The notes: a model not told the origin generated them from the letters alone. A stretch of DNA of 57,987 nt from an uncultured Eubacteriales bacterium (GCA_959602365.1 CAUGSS010000017.1:1-57987), one strand, 5' to 3'; shown: positions 15,392-24,468, numbered from the stretch's first letter. Made by a program: numbers and translations.

Positions 15392-15934
15392 TCAGCAAAA
15401 ATGGAGCAGCTCCTCCACCGGCTTGCGCTTGGGGGCGTTCGGCTCCTCGTCCGGGTAGCCGATGGGGATCAGGGCCACCACCGTCTCATTCTCCGGGATA
15501 TGGAGCAGCGCGGCCACCTGATCCGGGTCGAAAATCCCCATGATAACGCTGCCCACTCCGTGCTCCCAGGCCGCCAGGCAGAAGGTCTGGGCCGCCGCAC
15601 CGGCGTCGAACATCAGCCAGCTCTCCCCCTTGCTGGTGGAGCAACTTCCGTCCTTCTCCATCCCGCTCCTGCCCTTTACCGCGGTGAGCACCACCACTTG
15701 GGGCGCTCTGGTCAGGGTGCCGGTGTTATAGGCAAAGCCCAGGGTGTACTCCTCGGCGATGGTGCGCCGGAGCTCCGGATCCTCCACCACATGGTAGCGG
15801 GCGGTCTGTGTATTCTTCCAGGAGGGGGCCCAGGCCGCCTCTGAAACGATCTGCTCCAAAATCTCCCGGGGCACCTTTTTCTCCTGAAATTTGCGGATGC
15901 TCCGGCGGGAGCGAATTGCCTCCAGCGTATTCAT
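15392..15934 (-). CDS. Nitroreductase family protein
   Basis: A 180-residue FMN-dependent NAD(P)H oxidoreductase of the nitroreductase superfamily. It has MNTLEAIRSRRSIRKFQEK at the start (FMN phosphate site SRRSIRKF), WAPSWKNTQTARYHVVE, and the late motif IPIGYPDEEPNAPKRKP. ATG 15934 is chosen for the conserved N-terminus; ATG 15943 is an equally close alternative, both after AAGGAAGGAG. It is convergent with the LysR regulon and carries no copy of its operator. The family reduces nitroaromatics, quinones or flavins, which fits the redox theme of its neighbours. Confidence 0.92.
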   Translation of the reverse strand: MNTLEAIRSRRSIRKFQEKKVPREILEQIVSEAAWAPSWKNTQTARYHVVEDPELRRTIAEEYTLGFAYNTGTLTRAPQVVVLTAVKGRSGMEKDGSCSTSKGESWLMFDAGAAAQTFCLAAWEHGVGSVIMGIFDPDQVAALLHIPENETVVALIPIGYPDEEPNAPKRKPVEELLHFC

Positions 15935-16086
15935 TGCGCTCATTCTCCTTCCTTGGTCTGCGGTGGTGCAGGAAGCGGCGGGGGTTCGGCCCCCATGCGG
16001 CGGCATGGCCCCTATTCCCCTTTCACCTGCTCACCAACTGCTTTCATTATAAAACGCCGCACGGCAGTGTCAAGGGCGGTACGGCA

Positions 16087-16120
16087 AACCGGCGGGTGCG
16101 CAGCTGCGCGCCCGCCGGTT
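16087..16120 (-). terminator. Hairpin downstream of the dlt-like operon
   Basis: AACCGGCGGG and CCCGCCGGTT form the base of a long GC-rich hairpin (16087-16120) nine bases beyond the last gene of the minus-strand operon. The T run is weak (GGTTTGCC on the minus strand), so it may act by stability rather than classical termination. Confidence 0.6.
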
Positions 16121-16128
16121 GTCTCTGC

Positions 16129-17061
16129 TCACTGGGAGGTCTGTCCCGTGGCAGACAGATAGGCCGTCAGGTCCTCGTCCCAGGCCTCGTAGCCCGCCTC
16201 GCCCCGGTGATCCTGGAGCGAGGTGTGCTCCGTCAGATACTGTGCAAGGTAGGCAGACGCCTTTTGGGATCCGGAATAGTTGAGGTGGTCTCCCGCGTCA
16301 TGGGTATCCTGGCTCCAGTCAATGCCCAGCTCCTGCTGCTTCAGGTTGAGGTCGATGTATTCCAGCCCCTGCTCCTGGGCGTAGGCCGCCAGCCCGTTGT
16401 GCATCTGGTAACTCCAGCACAGGGGCGAGGGGGCGCTGAACAGGATCAGCTGGATACCGTTCTCCCGGCACAGCTGGACAATCTTGTCGGCAAAGTAGCG
16501 CTGGGTCAGCGGCAGCTGCCTGACCTCGTCTGTGGGCTGGGTGTAGTCGCCGCCGGTATAGGGGCAGACCAGCGTATTGTAGTAGGCGCCCCGGAAAATG
16601 TTCCGCTGGGTAGTTTTTTCCCCGCTGGACAGGTCCGGCAGCATCTTGCTCCAGCGCTCATGGTAGCGCAGGAACGGGATACTCCGGCAGAGCAGGGTGG
16701 TGAGGAAGCCCTCGCTTTCGCCGATCAGGCCCACGCTCTTATAGAGGATGTCTGTCTCCAACAGCAGGACTTTAGGCTGCTGGGTCTCCAATGTATCCTT
16801 CAGCTGGAAGTAGAAGTCCTGGAGGCGCTGGCCCGCCCGGCTCAGGTTGTAGCCGGTAAAGCCGCAGCTGCGCCAGATCTCCATCGGCTGCACCGAAGCC
16901 CAGCCCTCGCTGTCTCCCATCACCAGGTAGTCCACCTGCCCCAGCCCCTTCAACTCGGTGAGCGTCTCCGCCTCCCGGGGCTGGAACAGCGGTGAGAGGG
17001 CAAACATCAGCGCCACGGCAATGGCGGGAAACAGGAATGCCTTTATGAGTTTCGCTTTCAT
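16129..17061 (-). CDS. SGNH/DltD-like envelope protein
   Basis: A 310-residue protein with one N-terminal membrane segment (residues 7-25) and an extracytoplasmic SGNH-type domain. The nucleophile block is VMGDSEGWASV (Ser51) and the C-terminal catalytic block is DHLNYSGSQK. This matches the role of DltD or AlgX-like partners that accept or hydrolyse acyl groups beside an MBOAT. AGGAGGG precedes the ATG, 13 bases after the MBOAT stop. It is the last gene of the operon. It is not a close textbook DltD by eye, so the name rests on context plus the SGNH motifs. Confidence 0.78.
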   Translation of the reverse strand: MKAKLIKAFLFPAIAVALMFALSPLFQPREAETLTELKGLGQVDYLVMGDSEGWASVQPMEIWRSCGFTGYNLSRAGQRLQDFYFQLKDTLETQQPKVLLLETDILYKSVGLIGESEGFLTTLLCRSIPFLRYHERWSKMLPDLSSGEKTTQRNIFRGAYYNTLVCPYTGGDYTQPTDEVRQLPLTQRYFADKIVQLCRENGIQLILFSAPSPLCWSYQMHNGLAAYAQEQGLEYIDLNLKQQELGIDWSQDTHDAGDHLNYSGSQKASAYLAQYLTEHTSLQDHRGEAGYEAWDEDLTAYLSATGQTSQ

Positions 17062-17074
17062 CCTGTCCCTCCTC

Positions 17075-18646
17075 TCAGAAGCTGGCGTAGAGGAGCTCTG
17101 CCGGGGTATGGCCCATCCCGTAAACCCCCAGAATCAGCACAGAGAACAGCGCCAGATAGTAAAATCCCCAGCGCCATCCGAGTTTCCAGCCCGCTACCCG
17201 CTCCCGGATGTGGACGCCCCGCTCGTGGAGCACGCCCACCACCAGCATCACCAGCAGCCCCAGGGTCACCGCCAGATAGTCCTGCCAGCTCAGCCCCAGG
17301 TTCAGCAGCGTCCCCCGGGTCAGCCCGCCCTGGCCCAGGCCGGTAAAGATGGAGGTAAACATGGACACCCCCGCCTGCATGGACGGAGCCCGGAAGAAGA
17401 GCTCGCCGGTGAAGATGATGGCCAGCATTTTGACGGTCTGCAGAATGCGCCAGGGCCAGCCCTCCCGGCGGATGCCCAGCCGCCCCGTGAGGGCGGCCAC
17501 GCCGGGTTCCATCAATTCGCCCAGCACGATGAGCACAAAGTAGTACATGCCGTAGAACAGATAGGTCCAGCCGGTGCCGTGCCACACTCCGTTGCACAGC
17601 CAGACGGCAAAGAGGGGGATCAGGGTCTGAACCACCTGGCCATAGTGCTTGCCCAGCTTTTTCCGGGCCTTCTTGCCCAGGGTTTTGATCCCCTTTGTCA
17701 GGGAGAGGGGATAGAAAATGTAGTCCTTGAACCAGGCGCCCAGGGTGATGTGCCAGCGGCGCCAAAACTCCGAGGGAGATTTTGCAAAGAAGGGCTGGCG
17801 AAAGTTTTCCGGCAGTTTCAGCCCAAACATCTCCCCGGTGCCGATGGTCATGTCAATGCAGCCGGAGAAGTCGGCGTAGAGCTGAAAGGTATACAGCACA
17901 GCCCCCAGCGCCACAACCCCGCCCTGATACTGCCCGTAATGGCCGAAGAGATTGCCCACCAGGGTGTTCAGCCGGTCGGCGATGATGAGCTTTTTAAACA
18001 GTCCCCACAGCAGGCGCTGGGCGCCGTAGGTGAGGTTCTGATAGGTCAGCTGCCGCCCCTCCCAGAGGGGACGGGCCACCTGGCTGTAGCGGCAGATGGG
18101 GCCCTCCATAATCTTGGGAAAGAAGGAGAGGAACAGGGCTATGCGGCCCAGGTTATGCTCCGCCTCGGTCTTTTGATAGTAGACGTCCACCAGATAGGCG
18201 ATGGCCTCCAGGGTATAAAAAGAGATGCCCAGGGGGAGCGCCAGGTGGATGACCGGCAGCGAGGCGGAGGGAATCCACAGGTTCAGGTGGGAGCACAGGC
18301 TCTCAAAGAACTTCAGGAAGAGCAGCGTTCCCCCCAGCAGGGCGATGCCCAGCCAGAGCACCGCTCTGCGCCGGCGGGTATTGGCCGCCCGTTCCGCCTT
18401 CCGGTCTGCCCCGGCCTGAATGCGCGCATCGCTGCGGCGCTGGCAGAGCTCCAGCCAAAGGCCGATTCCATAGGTCACCAGGGTGGCCAAAAACAGATAG
18501 AGAATCAGCTTCCGGCTGAGCTGGAAGAAAAACACATAGCTGGCCAGCAGCAGCACCACGCCCCGGGCGCGCTGGGGCACCACGGCATAGAGCAGAAGGG
18601 TGCCGGGCAGAAAGATCAGCAGATAGAGCAGATAGGTATAGCCCAT
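17075..18646 (-). CDS. MBOAT acyltransferase, DltB/AlgI-like
   Basis: A 523-residue multi-spanning membrane-bound O-acyltransferase. Family features are FLSFFPKIMEGPICRYSQ (172-189), YADFSGCIDMTIGTGEMFGL (258-277), FWRRWHITLGAWFKDYIFYPL with His299, and VWHGTGW with the invariant catalytic His356. In DltB this enzyme takes an aminoacyl group from the carrier protein and passes it outward. Its ATG abuts the stop codon of the carrier protein gene (TGAATG), so translation is coupled. A basic insert (GADRKAERAANTRRRR) sits between early membrane spans. It is the export step of the operon. Confidence 0.92.
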   Translation of the reverse strand: MGYTYLLYLLIFLPGTLLLYAVVPQRARGVVLLLASYVFFFQLSRKLILYLFLATLVTYGIGLWLELCQRRSDARIQAGADRKAERAANTRRRRAVLWLGIALLGGTLLFLKFFESLCSHLNLWIPSASLPVIHLALPLGISFYTLEAIAYLVDVYYQKTEAEHNLGRIALFLSFFPKIMEGPICRYSQVARPLWEGRQLTYQNLTYGAQRLLWGLFKKLIIADRLNTLVGNLFGHYGQYQGGVVALGAVLYTFQLYADFSGCIDMTIGTGEMFGLKLPENFRQPFFAKSPSEFWRRWHITLGAWFKDYIFYPLSLTKGIKTLGKKARKKLGKHYGQVVQTLIPLFAVWLCNGVWHGTGWTYLFYGMYYFVLIVLGELMEPGVAALTGRLGIRREGWPWRILQTVKMLAIIFTGELFFRAPSMQAGVSMFTSIFTGLGQGGLTRGTLLNLGLSWQDYLAVTLGLLVMLVVGVLHERGVHIRERVAGWKLGWRWGFYYLALFSVLILGVYGMGHTPAELLYASF

Positions 18647-18877
18647 TCAACACTCCTGCTGCAGCCGCTGCACCATTGCCCAGATGGCCTTGGCGGAATT
18701 GAAGTTGGCCGGAATCAGCTCGGTGGGGGTGATCTGAATCTCAAATTCGTCCTCCAGCTCGCCCACCAGCTGCAGCAGGGACAGGGAGTCCAGGTGGCCG
18801 TCATCGATCAGCCGCTCGTCGGCGGCGTAATCGTTATCCGGATCGATCTCTTCCAAAATTTCCAACAGTCGTTCCAT
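18647..18877 (-). CDS. Acyl/aminoacyl carrier protein (DltC-like)
   Basis: A 76-residue acidic carrier protein. Ser31 in the sequence HLDSLSLLQL is the expected 4'-phosphopantetheine attachment site. AAAGGAG lies nine bases before the ATG. It is distinct from the fatty-acid carrier at 28066: it sits between a PLP decarboxylase and an MBOAT and lacks the longer VEMVMELEEE helix. It should carry the amino acid activated by the ligase at 20079. The 38-base gap to the decarboxylase upstream is the largest inside the operon. Confidence 0.9.
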   Translation of the reverse strand: MERLLEILEEIDPDNDYAADERLIDDGHLDSLSLLQLVGELEDEFEIQITPTELIPANFNSAKAIWAMVQRLQQEC

Positions 18878-18915
18878 TGCTATCGTCTCCTTTTATTTTG
18901 ATAGAATTGATCAGA

Positions 18916-20082
18916 TCAGTGTTCCCCGTTCCAGGGATCTGTGGGAACCGCCGCCCGCACCAGGCGCAGGCCGTCCCGGGCGGAGCAGAGGGCAACCTGG
19001 GGCAGATCCCGGCTCAGGAACAGAGACATCCCCTCCATGCAGGAATAGGCCCCGGTACGGCCGAAGATCAGCACATCTCCGACCTGGGGATCGGAAAGGG
19101 GGAACTCCTTGAGCAGCACGTCGTTGGCGGTACAGAGGGCGCCGCATACCGTGTAGGGCTCCCCTGCTCCGCTCCGGGCGGGCACCACCTCCACCGGCGG
19201 GCGTTTGGTGGCCAGCAGCTGTCCATAATAGTTCACCTGGTGAATGCCGCCGTCCACAATGCAGTAGCGCCGCCCCAAATTGGTCTTGATATCCACAATC
19301 CGGGTGGCATAACTGCCGGCACAGGCCGCAAAATAGCGGCCCAATTCCAGGGTGACCGGGCCCTGATAGCGCATCTCCTCCAGGCCCGCCCGGAGGGAGT
19401 CCTCCACCTCAGGGGCCGGATCGGCCTCGCCCTCAAAATATTGGACGGGGAGTCCGGGGCCGTATTCCAGCACCTCGGGACGCCAGCCGCACTCGGCCTC
19501 CAACTCGTCCAGGAAGCGGTCCAGCTTGTCCAACTCCCGCCGGATGCGGCCCCCGGTCTTTTTCTGCGTGCCGGAAAAGAGCTGGATGCCCATCACCCGC
19601 ACGGCTGGGTGGGCCTCTCGCAGGATGGACTTGATCTCCTCCGGGTCCATGCCGAACTGATTGCCCACGCTCAGCCGCAGCAGGGCAGCCACCTGCAGTC
19701 CCCGGCGGGCGGCCCCCTCCCGGATCAGCTGCCACTGACGGGGGGACTCCACAGTATAGGTAAGTCCGCTGCCCCAGCAGTCCAGCACCCGTTCCAGATC
19801 GGCGGGGTTCTTGTACACTCCGGACATCACCACCTTACCCATGGGAATGCCCAACCGCTCACAAATCCGGAACTCCCCGGGGGAGCACACTTCAAAGTGG
19901 TCCACCACCGGCTCCAGATCCCGGATCAGGAAGGGGTTGGCCTTCACCGCGTAGCACAGGCCCACCCGATCCGGCAGCTTTTTCCGCAGCGCCTCCACCT
20001 GGGCGGCGGCGGCATCGGTGTCAAAGAGATAAAACGGGGTCTGGAGCTGCGTCAATGCCCGCTCCATCCATGGCTGATTCAT
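18916..20082 (-). CDS. Fold-type III PLP decarboxylase (diaminopimelate/BtrK-like)
   Basis: A 388-residue alanine-racemase-fold PLP enzyme. Lys47 in CYAVKANP is the Schiff-base lysine; EYGPG (207-211) and ELGR (246-249) contact the cofactor; CGALCTANDVL (313-323) carries the likely catalytic Cys317. The lysA motif HIGSQ is replaced by LFSGTQ (168-173), so free diaminopimelate is an unlikely substrate. It overlaps the ligase gene by four bases (ATGA) and precedes the carrier protein. Carrier-linked relatives include BtrK of butirosin synthesis, which decarboxylates glutamyl-carrier protein, and exosortase-associated decarboxylases next to carrier protein and AMP ligase genes. Its substrate here is inferred, not known. 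Confidence 0.85.
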   Translation of the reverse strand: MNQPWMERALTQLQTPFYLFDTDAAAAQVEALRKKLPDRVGLCYAVKANPFLIRDLEPVVDHFEVCSPGEFRICERLGIPMGKVVMSGVYKNPADLERVLDCWGSGLTYTVESPRQWQLIREGAARRGLQVAALLRLSVGNQFGMDPEEIKSILREAHPAVRVMGIQLFSGTQKKTGGRIRRELDKLDRFLDELEAECGWRPEVLEYGPGLPVQYFEGEADPAPEVEDSLRAGLEEMRYQGPVTLELGRYFAACAGSYATRIVDIKTNLGRRYCIVDGGIHQVNYYGQLLATKRPPVEVVPARSGAGEPYTVCGALCTANDVLLKEFPLSDPQVGDVLIFGRTGAYSCMEGMSLFLSRDLPQVALCSARDGLRLVRAAVPTDPWNGEH

Positions 20083-21593
20083 ACCTTCCTCCCTGCCTGC
20101 TCCAGCAGCTGACGGCGGTCCAGCTTGCCGTTGGCCGTCATGGGCAGCGCTTCCAGCCGGCGAAACGCGCCGGGGATCATATAGGCGGGCAGCACTTCGT
20201 ACAGCCCTTTCTTCAGCTCCCTGGGATCCGCCCCGCCCACATAGAAGGCGGTGATGCGGCTGCGCTGCGAATCGTAGACGCAGCAGCACCGCTCCACTCC
20301 CGGGCGGCGGTTGACGGCCGCCTCCACCTCTTCCAGCTCAATGCGGTGGCCCATATGCTTGATCTGGAAATCCTTGCGCCCCGCAAAGCAGAGCAGGCCG
20401 TCCTCCCGGTAACAGGCCAGATCGCCGGTGCGGTAGATGGTCTCCGGGTAGTGGGGGTTGAGCGGATCGGGCACAAAGGCCCGGGCGGTCTGCTCCGGGG
20501 CGTTCCAGTAGCCCAGGGCCAGAGCGGTGCCCGCCACGCAGAGCTCCCCCTGGACGCCGGGCGCCGTGACCAGCTGCCCCTCCCCATCCAGCAGAAAGAC
20601 CCGCTCATTGGGAAAGGGCCGGCCGATGGGGAGCCGCTCTCCCTCCTCCACCGGGTGGTCCACCCGGTAATAGGTGCAGTTGCAGGTGATCTCCGTCGGG
20701 CCGTACAGATTGACATAGGCCGCATCCGGCAGATAGTGCTGCCACTGGCGCAGAAACTTGGCGGGCATCTGTTCTCCGCTGAAAAGCACCTTGTTCACCG
20801 TCTCCGGCACCCGATAGGTGAACCCCCGGAACTGCGCGACCAGGCACAGGGCGGATACGGCCCAGATCAGGGTGGTCACCCGGTGAGTGCAGAGATAGTC
20901 CAGCAGCTCGGTGACGACGGAAAACATCCTGCGGGGAATCAGCACCAGCGTGGCGCCGGTCTTCAGCGTGGTATAGATGTCTTTGACCGACACATCGAAA
21001 TCCAGCGGAGCCTGTCCCCCCAGCACATCCTCGCCGGTGATCCGGAACAGGTCGGGAAAATAGTTCATAAAGTCGATCACGGAACGGTGGCTGACCACCA
21101 CCCCTTTGGGCACTCCGGTGGATCCGGAGGTAAAATTGCAGTAGAGGGGATCCAGGTCCCGGGCCTGCTCCCGGACGGCAGCGAGCGCCCCCTCATCCGG
21201 CTGCTGGGCGAGCAGATCCTCATAGGCCAACGCCTGGTGATCCAACCCCAGCGCCTGCCATTCCGGCATCCGGTCCCCGGCGGTGATGACCACCCCGGCC
21301 TGGGCCACGTTCAAAATCTGCTCCGCCCTGCTTCTGGGCTGGTCCGGGCTCAGGTAGACATAAAAACAGCCCGCATAGACGCAGCCCAGACAGGCGCACA
21401 GGGCGGAGATGGATTTCTCCATCCATATCACCACCGGCGCCCGGGGCGCCGTCCGGCCGGTGAGTCCACTTCCCACCCGCCGCGCCCGATCCAGGAGCTG
21501 TGCATAGGTACACATTCCACCGGGGTCGATCAGCGCAGGCTTGTCCGGACTGGTCCGGGCAGAGCGCTCCAGATATTCCAATACATTGGTCAC
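20079..21593 (-). CDS. Amino-acid adenylation ligase, DltA-like
   Basis: A 504-residue adenylation enzyme that would activate an amino acid with ATP and load it on the adjacent carrier protein. The P-loop FTSGSTGVPKG is at 154-164, YGPTE at 297-301, YRTGD and the C-terminal GKLDRRQLL with the catalytic lysine follow. GTG 21593 is chosen: AAGGAGGG lies just upstream, and an earlier ATG at 21629 precedes that site. Bacillus DltA has FCGE at the position that helps select D-alanine; here it reads FSGE (Ser272), which suggests a different amino acid. It is first gene of a five-gene operon. Confidence 0.88.
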   Translation of the reverse strand: MTNVLEYLERSARTSPDKPALIDPGGMCTYAQLLDRARRVGSGLTGRTAPRAPVVIWMEKSISALCACLGCVYAGCFYVYLSPDQPRSRAEQILNVAQAGVVITAGDRMPEWQALGLDHQALAYEDLLAQQPDEGALAAVREQARDLDPLYCNFTSGSTGVPKGVVVSHRSVIDFMNYFPDLFRITGEDVLGGQAPLDFDVSVKDIYTTLKTGATLVLIPRRMFSVVTELLDYLCTHRVTTLIWAVSALCLVAQFRGFTYRVPETVNKVLFSGEQMPAKFLRQWQHYLPDAAYVNLYGPTEITCNCTYYRVDHPVEEGERLPIGRPFPNERVFLLDGEGQLVTAPGVQGELCVAGTALALGYWNAPEQTARAFVPDPLNPHYPETIYRTGDLACYREDGLLCFAGRKDFQIKHMGHRIELEEVEAAVNRRPGVERCCCVYDSQRSRITAFYVGGADPRELKKGLYEVLPAYMIPGAFRRLEALPMTANGKLDRRQLLEQAGRKV

Positions 21594-21693
21594 AATGCGA
21601 TCCCTCCTTGGTCTTTTATTTGATCGCACCCAAGTCAGTCGCCGCTTTTAATAAGCAAACCAACGACTCAGCGGCTCTCTTTTGAGCAGTCAT

Positions 21694-21738
21694 ATCATAA
21701 CACAATTAGAGCATTCTAAGCTTTAAGAACTCTTAAAG
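21694..21738 (-). promoter_or_regulatory. Palindromic operator and possible promoter of the dlt-like operon
   Basis: CTTTAAGA-AC-TCTTAAAG (21721-21738) is a perfect 8-2-8 palindrome in an AT-rich gap. On the minus strand a -10-like TATGAT lies at 21694-21699, about 100 bases before the ligase start, with no good -35; the palindrome sits at the -35 position. Another reading is TTGAAA (21745-21750) with the palindrome over the -10. Either way it looks like a transcription-factor site. Confidence 0.5.
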
Positions 21739-21792
21739 AATCTATTTCAAGTTGTTTACAATCAAAAAACGCATAAATATGCAAAAAAAGCC

Positions 21793-21830
21793 GAAAAAAG
21801 ACGTGCCGCGGCATCGCCTGCGGCACGTCT
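21793..21830 (-). terminator. Terminator of the P-type ATPase gene
   Basis: On the minus strand AGACGTGCCGC (21830-21820) pairs with GCGGCACGTCT (21809-21799), followed by a T run (21798-21793). It lies 19 bases beyond the ATPase stop codon. Confidence 0.92.
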
Positions 21831-21848
21831 GAAAAACGGGTTATACGC

Positions 21849-24440
21849 TTATTTTTTGGCCAAAGCAGTGCGGATGGCTTTGAGCAGCTGGATCACCAGC
21901 ATACTGCCGAAGGCCAGGCCGGCAATGGCTCCCACCAGGGGGGCGGAGAGCTGGGCAATCTGGAACAGAGGTTCCAGCACGGGGATCAGCAGCACTGCGG
22001 CCAGCAGCAGCACACCCAGCAGGAAGGCTCCCAGCAGGTACTTGTTGTTCCAGAACTGTTTCTTCAGGATCACAGGGGTGGCCGCCTTGCAGTTAAAGCC
22101 GTGGAAGAGGCGGCTCAGGCACAGGGTGGCAAAGGCCATGGTGCTGGCCACCGCGGCGCCGCCGTTGGCAAGGCCGATATGGAAGGCGGCGATGGTGGCA
22201 ATGGCGATGACCAACCCCTCAATGGCCACGTTGGACAGGAAGGTGCGGGTCAGGATGCCCTCGCTGCGGGGACGGGGCTTTTCGTGCATGACCGCGTCGG
22301 TGTGGGGCTCCAGGCCCAGGGCGATGGCGGGCAGGCTGTCGGTGAGCAGGTTGATGAACAGCAAATGCACCGCGGCAAAGGGCACCGGCAGGCCCAGAAT
22401 CGAGGCGTAGAGCACCGTAATAATGCCGGCGGCGTTGCCCGAGAGCAGGAACTGGATGGCCCGCTTGATATTGGCATAGACATTTCGGCCGTTTTTGACC
22501 GCCTTGACGATGGTGGCAAAGTTGTCGTCGGTGAGCACCATGCCGGCGGCGTCCTTGGCCACCTCGGTGCCGGTGATGCCCATGGCCACGCCGATATCCG
22601 CCTGCTTCAGCGCCGGGGCGTCGTTGACGCCGTCGCCGGTCATGGCCACCAGGTTGCCCCGGTCCTGCCAGGCCCGGACGATGCGGATCTTATGCTCCGG
22701 AGACACCCGGGCATAGACGGAAACCTTGGGGACAAACTCCCGCAGCTCCTCGTCGCTCATCTGCTCGATGACTGCGCCCTCCACTGCCTCGGTGCCATCG
22801 GTCAGGATTCCGATCTCCCGGGCGATGGCGGAGGCGGTGACCTTGTGGTCGCCGGTGATCATAATGGGGCGGATGCCGGCGGAGATACATTCGGCCACGG
22901 CGGCCTTGGACTCCACCCGGGGCGGATCCATCATGGCGATCAGGCCCAGGAAGGACAGTTCGTCCTCATCGGCCAGGGTGACCTCGGTGCTCTCCACAGT
23001 GCGGCAGGCAAAGGCCAGCACCCGCAGGCCGTCCTCGGAAAACTGCTCGTTGACCCGCTCGATCTCGAAGCGCTCCTCCGGGGTGATGACGCACCGGTCC
23101 AGCAGCACATCCACCGCGCCCTTGGTGACCATGGTCAGTCCGCCGGAGAACTCGTGGACGGTGCTCATCAGCTTGCGGTCGGAGTCAAAGGGCAGCTCGG
23201 AGAGCCGTGGATAGTGATCCCGGGCCCCGGCCTCGCTGATACCGTGGTCCTGGCCCAGCCGGACCAGGGCGGTCTCGGTGGGGTCGCCCACCTCACCGCT
23301 GTCATTGACCACCGCGTCGCTGCACAGCAGGGCGCAGCGCAGCAGGGGTTCCTGAAGCGGATCGTCAAAGTCGGCCTCCTCCGCGGTGACCACCTTGCCG
23401 CCGGCATAGAGCTTCTTGACGGTCATCTTGTTCTGGGTCAGCGTTCCGGTCTTATCGGAACAGATGACGCTGACGCTGCCCAGGCCCTCCACGGCCTGGA
23501 GCTTGCGGATGATGGCGTGCTCCTGGGCCATCTTCTGGGTGCCGAAGGACAGCACGATGGTGACAATGGAACTCAGGGCCTCGGGGATGGCCGCCACCGC
23601 AAGCGCCACGGCGAAGAGGAAGGCGTTCATCACGTTCTCGCCCCGCAGGAACACGCTGACCGCGAACACCAGGGCGCAGATGATCAGGATGCCGATGGAC
23701 AGCTTGCGGCCAAACTGGTCCATGCTGATCTGCAGCGGGGTCTTTTTCTCCTCGGTGTTTTTGAGCAGCGAGGCGATTTTGCCCATTTCGGTGTTCATAC
23801 CGGTGCCGGTGACCAGGAAAGTGCCCCGGCCATAGGTAACAAAGCTGCCGGAGAACACCATGTTCTTCCGGTCGCCCAGGGGGACATCCCCCTCGATCTC
23901 ATCCACGTCCTTCTCCACCGGCAGGCTCTCGCCGGTGAGGGCGCTCTCGGCGGTCTTCAGGCTGGCGCACTCCAGCAGCCGGCCGTCGGCGCACACCGAA
24001 TCGCCGGCCTCCAGCACCACCACATCGCCTACGGTGACTTCGCGGCCCGGGATCTGGATCACCTGGCCGTCCCGGAGCACCTTGGCGGTGGGGGCGGACA
24101 TCTGGCGCAGGCTGTCCAGGGAGGCGGAGGCCTTGACGGTCTGGACCGTCCCCAGAATGGCGTTCATCGTGATGACGGCCAGAATGACCACCGTGCTCTC
24201 CACATCGTTGAGTATGGCGGAGATGATGGCTGCTATAATCAGAATAATTACCAGGAAATCTGCAAACTGCTCCGCAAAAATCCGGGGAATGCTCTTGCGC
24301 TTCCCCTCCTGCAGCTCGTTGGGGCCATACTGTTCCAAACGGCGGGCAGCCTCCTGGCCCGACAGGCCCTGCTCAGAACATGCCAGATCCTGAAACAGCT
24401 CTGCCCTGCTCTGCTGCCAAATTGGCTTTGTCTGCTTCAA
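21849..24440 (-). CDS. P-type cation ATPase, type IIA (Ca2+/Mn2+)
   Basis: An 863-residue cation pump with an N-terminal cation-ATPase domain, TGES (169-172, actuator), PEAL in TM4 (286-289), the phosphorylated Asp329 in SDKTGTLT, MTGDGVNDAPALK in the P domain and INLLTDSLPAIALG in TM6. It resembles bacterial SERCA-like pumps (YloB/LMCA1, YoaB). The start is TTG 24440, nine bases after AAAGGA; an in-frame stop lies just upstream and nearby ATGs are in another frame. A manganese riboswitch precedes it, so Mn2+ efflux is at least as likely as Ca2+ efflux. It stands alone between two terminators. Confidence 0.93.
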   Translation of the reverse strand: MKQTKPIWQQSRAELFQDLACSEQGLSGQEAARRLEQYGPNELQEGKRKSIPRIFAEQFADFLVIILIIAAIISAILNDVESTVVILAVITMNAILGTVQTVKASASLDSLRQMSAPTAKVLRDGQVIQIPGREVTVGDVVVLEAGDSVCADGRLLECASLKTAESALTGESLPVEKDVDEIEGDVPLGDRKNMVFSGSFVTYGRGTFLVTGTGMNTEMGKIASLLKNTEEKKTPLQISMDQFGRKLSIGILIICALVFAVSVFLRGENVMNAFLFAVALAVAAIPEALSSIVTIVLSFGTQKMAQEHAIIRKLQAVEGLGSVSVICSDKTGTLTQNKMTVKKLYAGGKVVTAEEADFDDPLQEPLLRCALLCSDAVVNDSGEVGDPTETALVRLGQDHGISEAGARDHYPRLSELPFDSDRKLMSTVHEFSGGLTMVTKGAVDVLLDRCVITPEERFEIERVNEQFSEDGLRVLAFACRTVESTEVTLADEDELSFLGLIAMMDPPRVESKAAVAECISAGIRPIMITGDHKVTASAIAREIGILTDGTEAVEGAVIEQMSDEELREFVPKVSVYARVSPEHKIRIVRAWQDRGNLVAMTGDGVNDAPALKQADIGVAMGITGTEVAKDAAGMVLTDDNFATIVKAVKNGRNVYANIKRAIQFLLSGNAAGIITVLYASILGLPVPFAAVHLLFINLLTDSLPAIALGLEPHTDAVMHEKPRPRSEGILTRTFLSNVAIEGLVIAIATIAAFHIGLANGGAAVASTMAFATLCLSRLFHGFNCKAATPVILKKQFWNNKYLLGAFLLGVLLLAAVLLIPVLEPLFQIAQLSAPLVGAIAGLAFGSMLVIQLLKAIRTALAKK

Positions 24441-24468
24441 TGTACATCATCCTTTCCGGGCCGGGCAC

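Noticed and set aside
18916..20082. Diaminopimelate decarboxylase lysA for lysine synthesis
   Set aside because: The fold fits, but the HIGSQ motif is replaced, the gene is fused by overlap to an adenylation ligase and precedes a carrier protein; context argues against free diaminopimelate as substrate.
16958..20112. Long plus-strand frames opposite the dlt-like operon
   Set aside because: They are low-complexity shadows of the well-supported MBOAT, carrier and decarboxylase genes.
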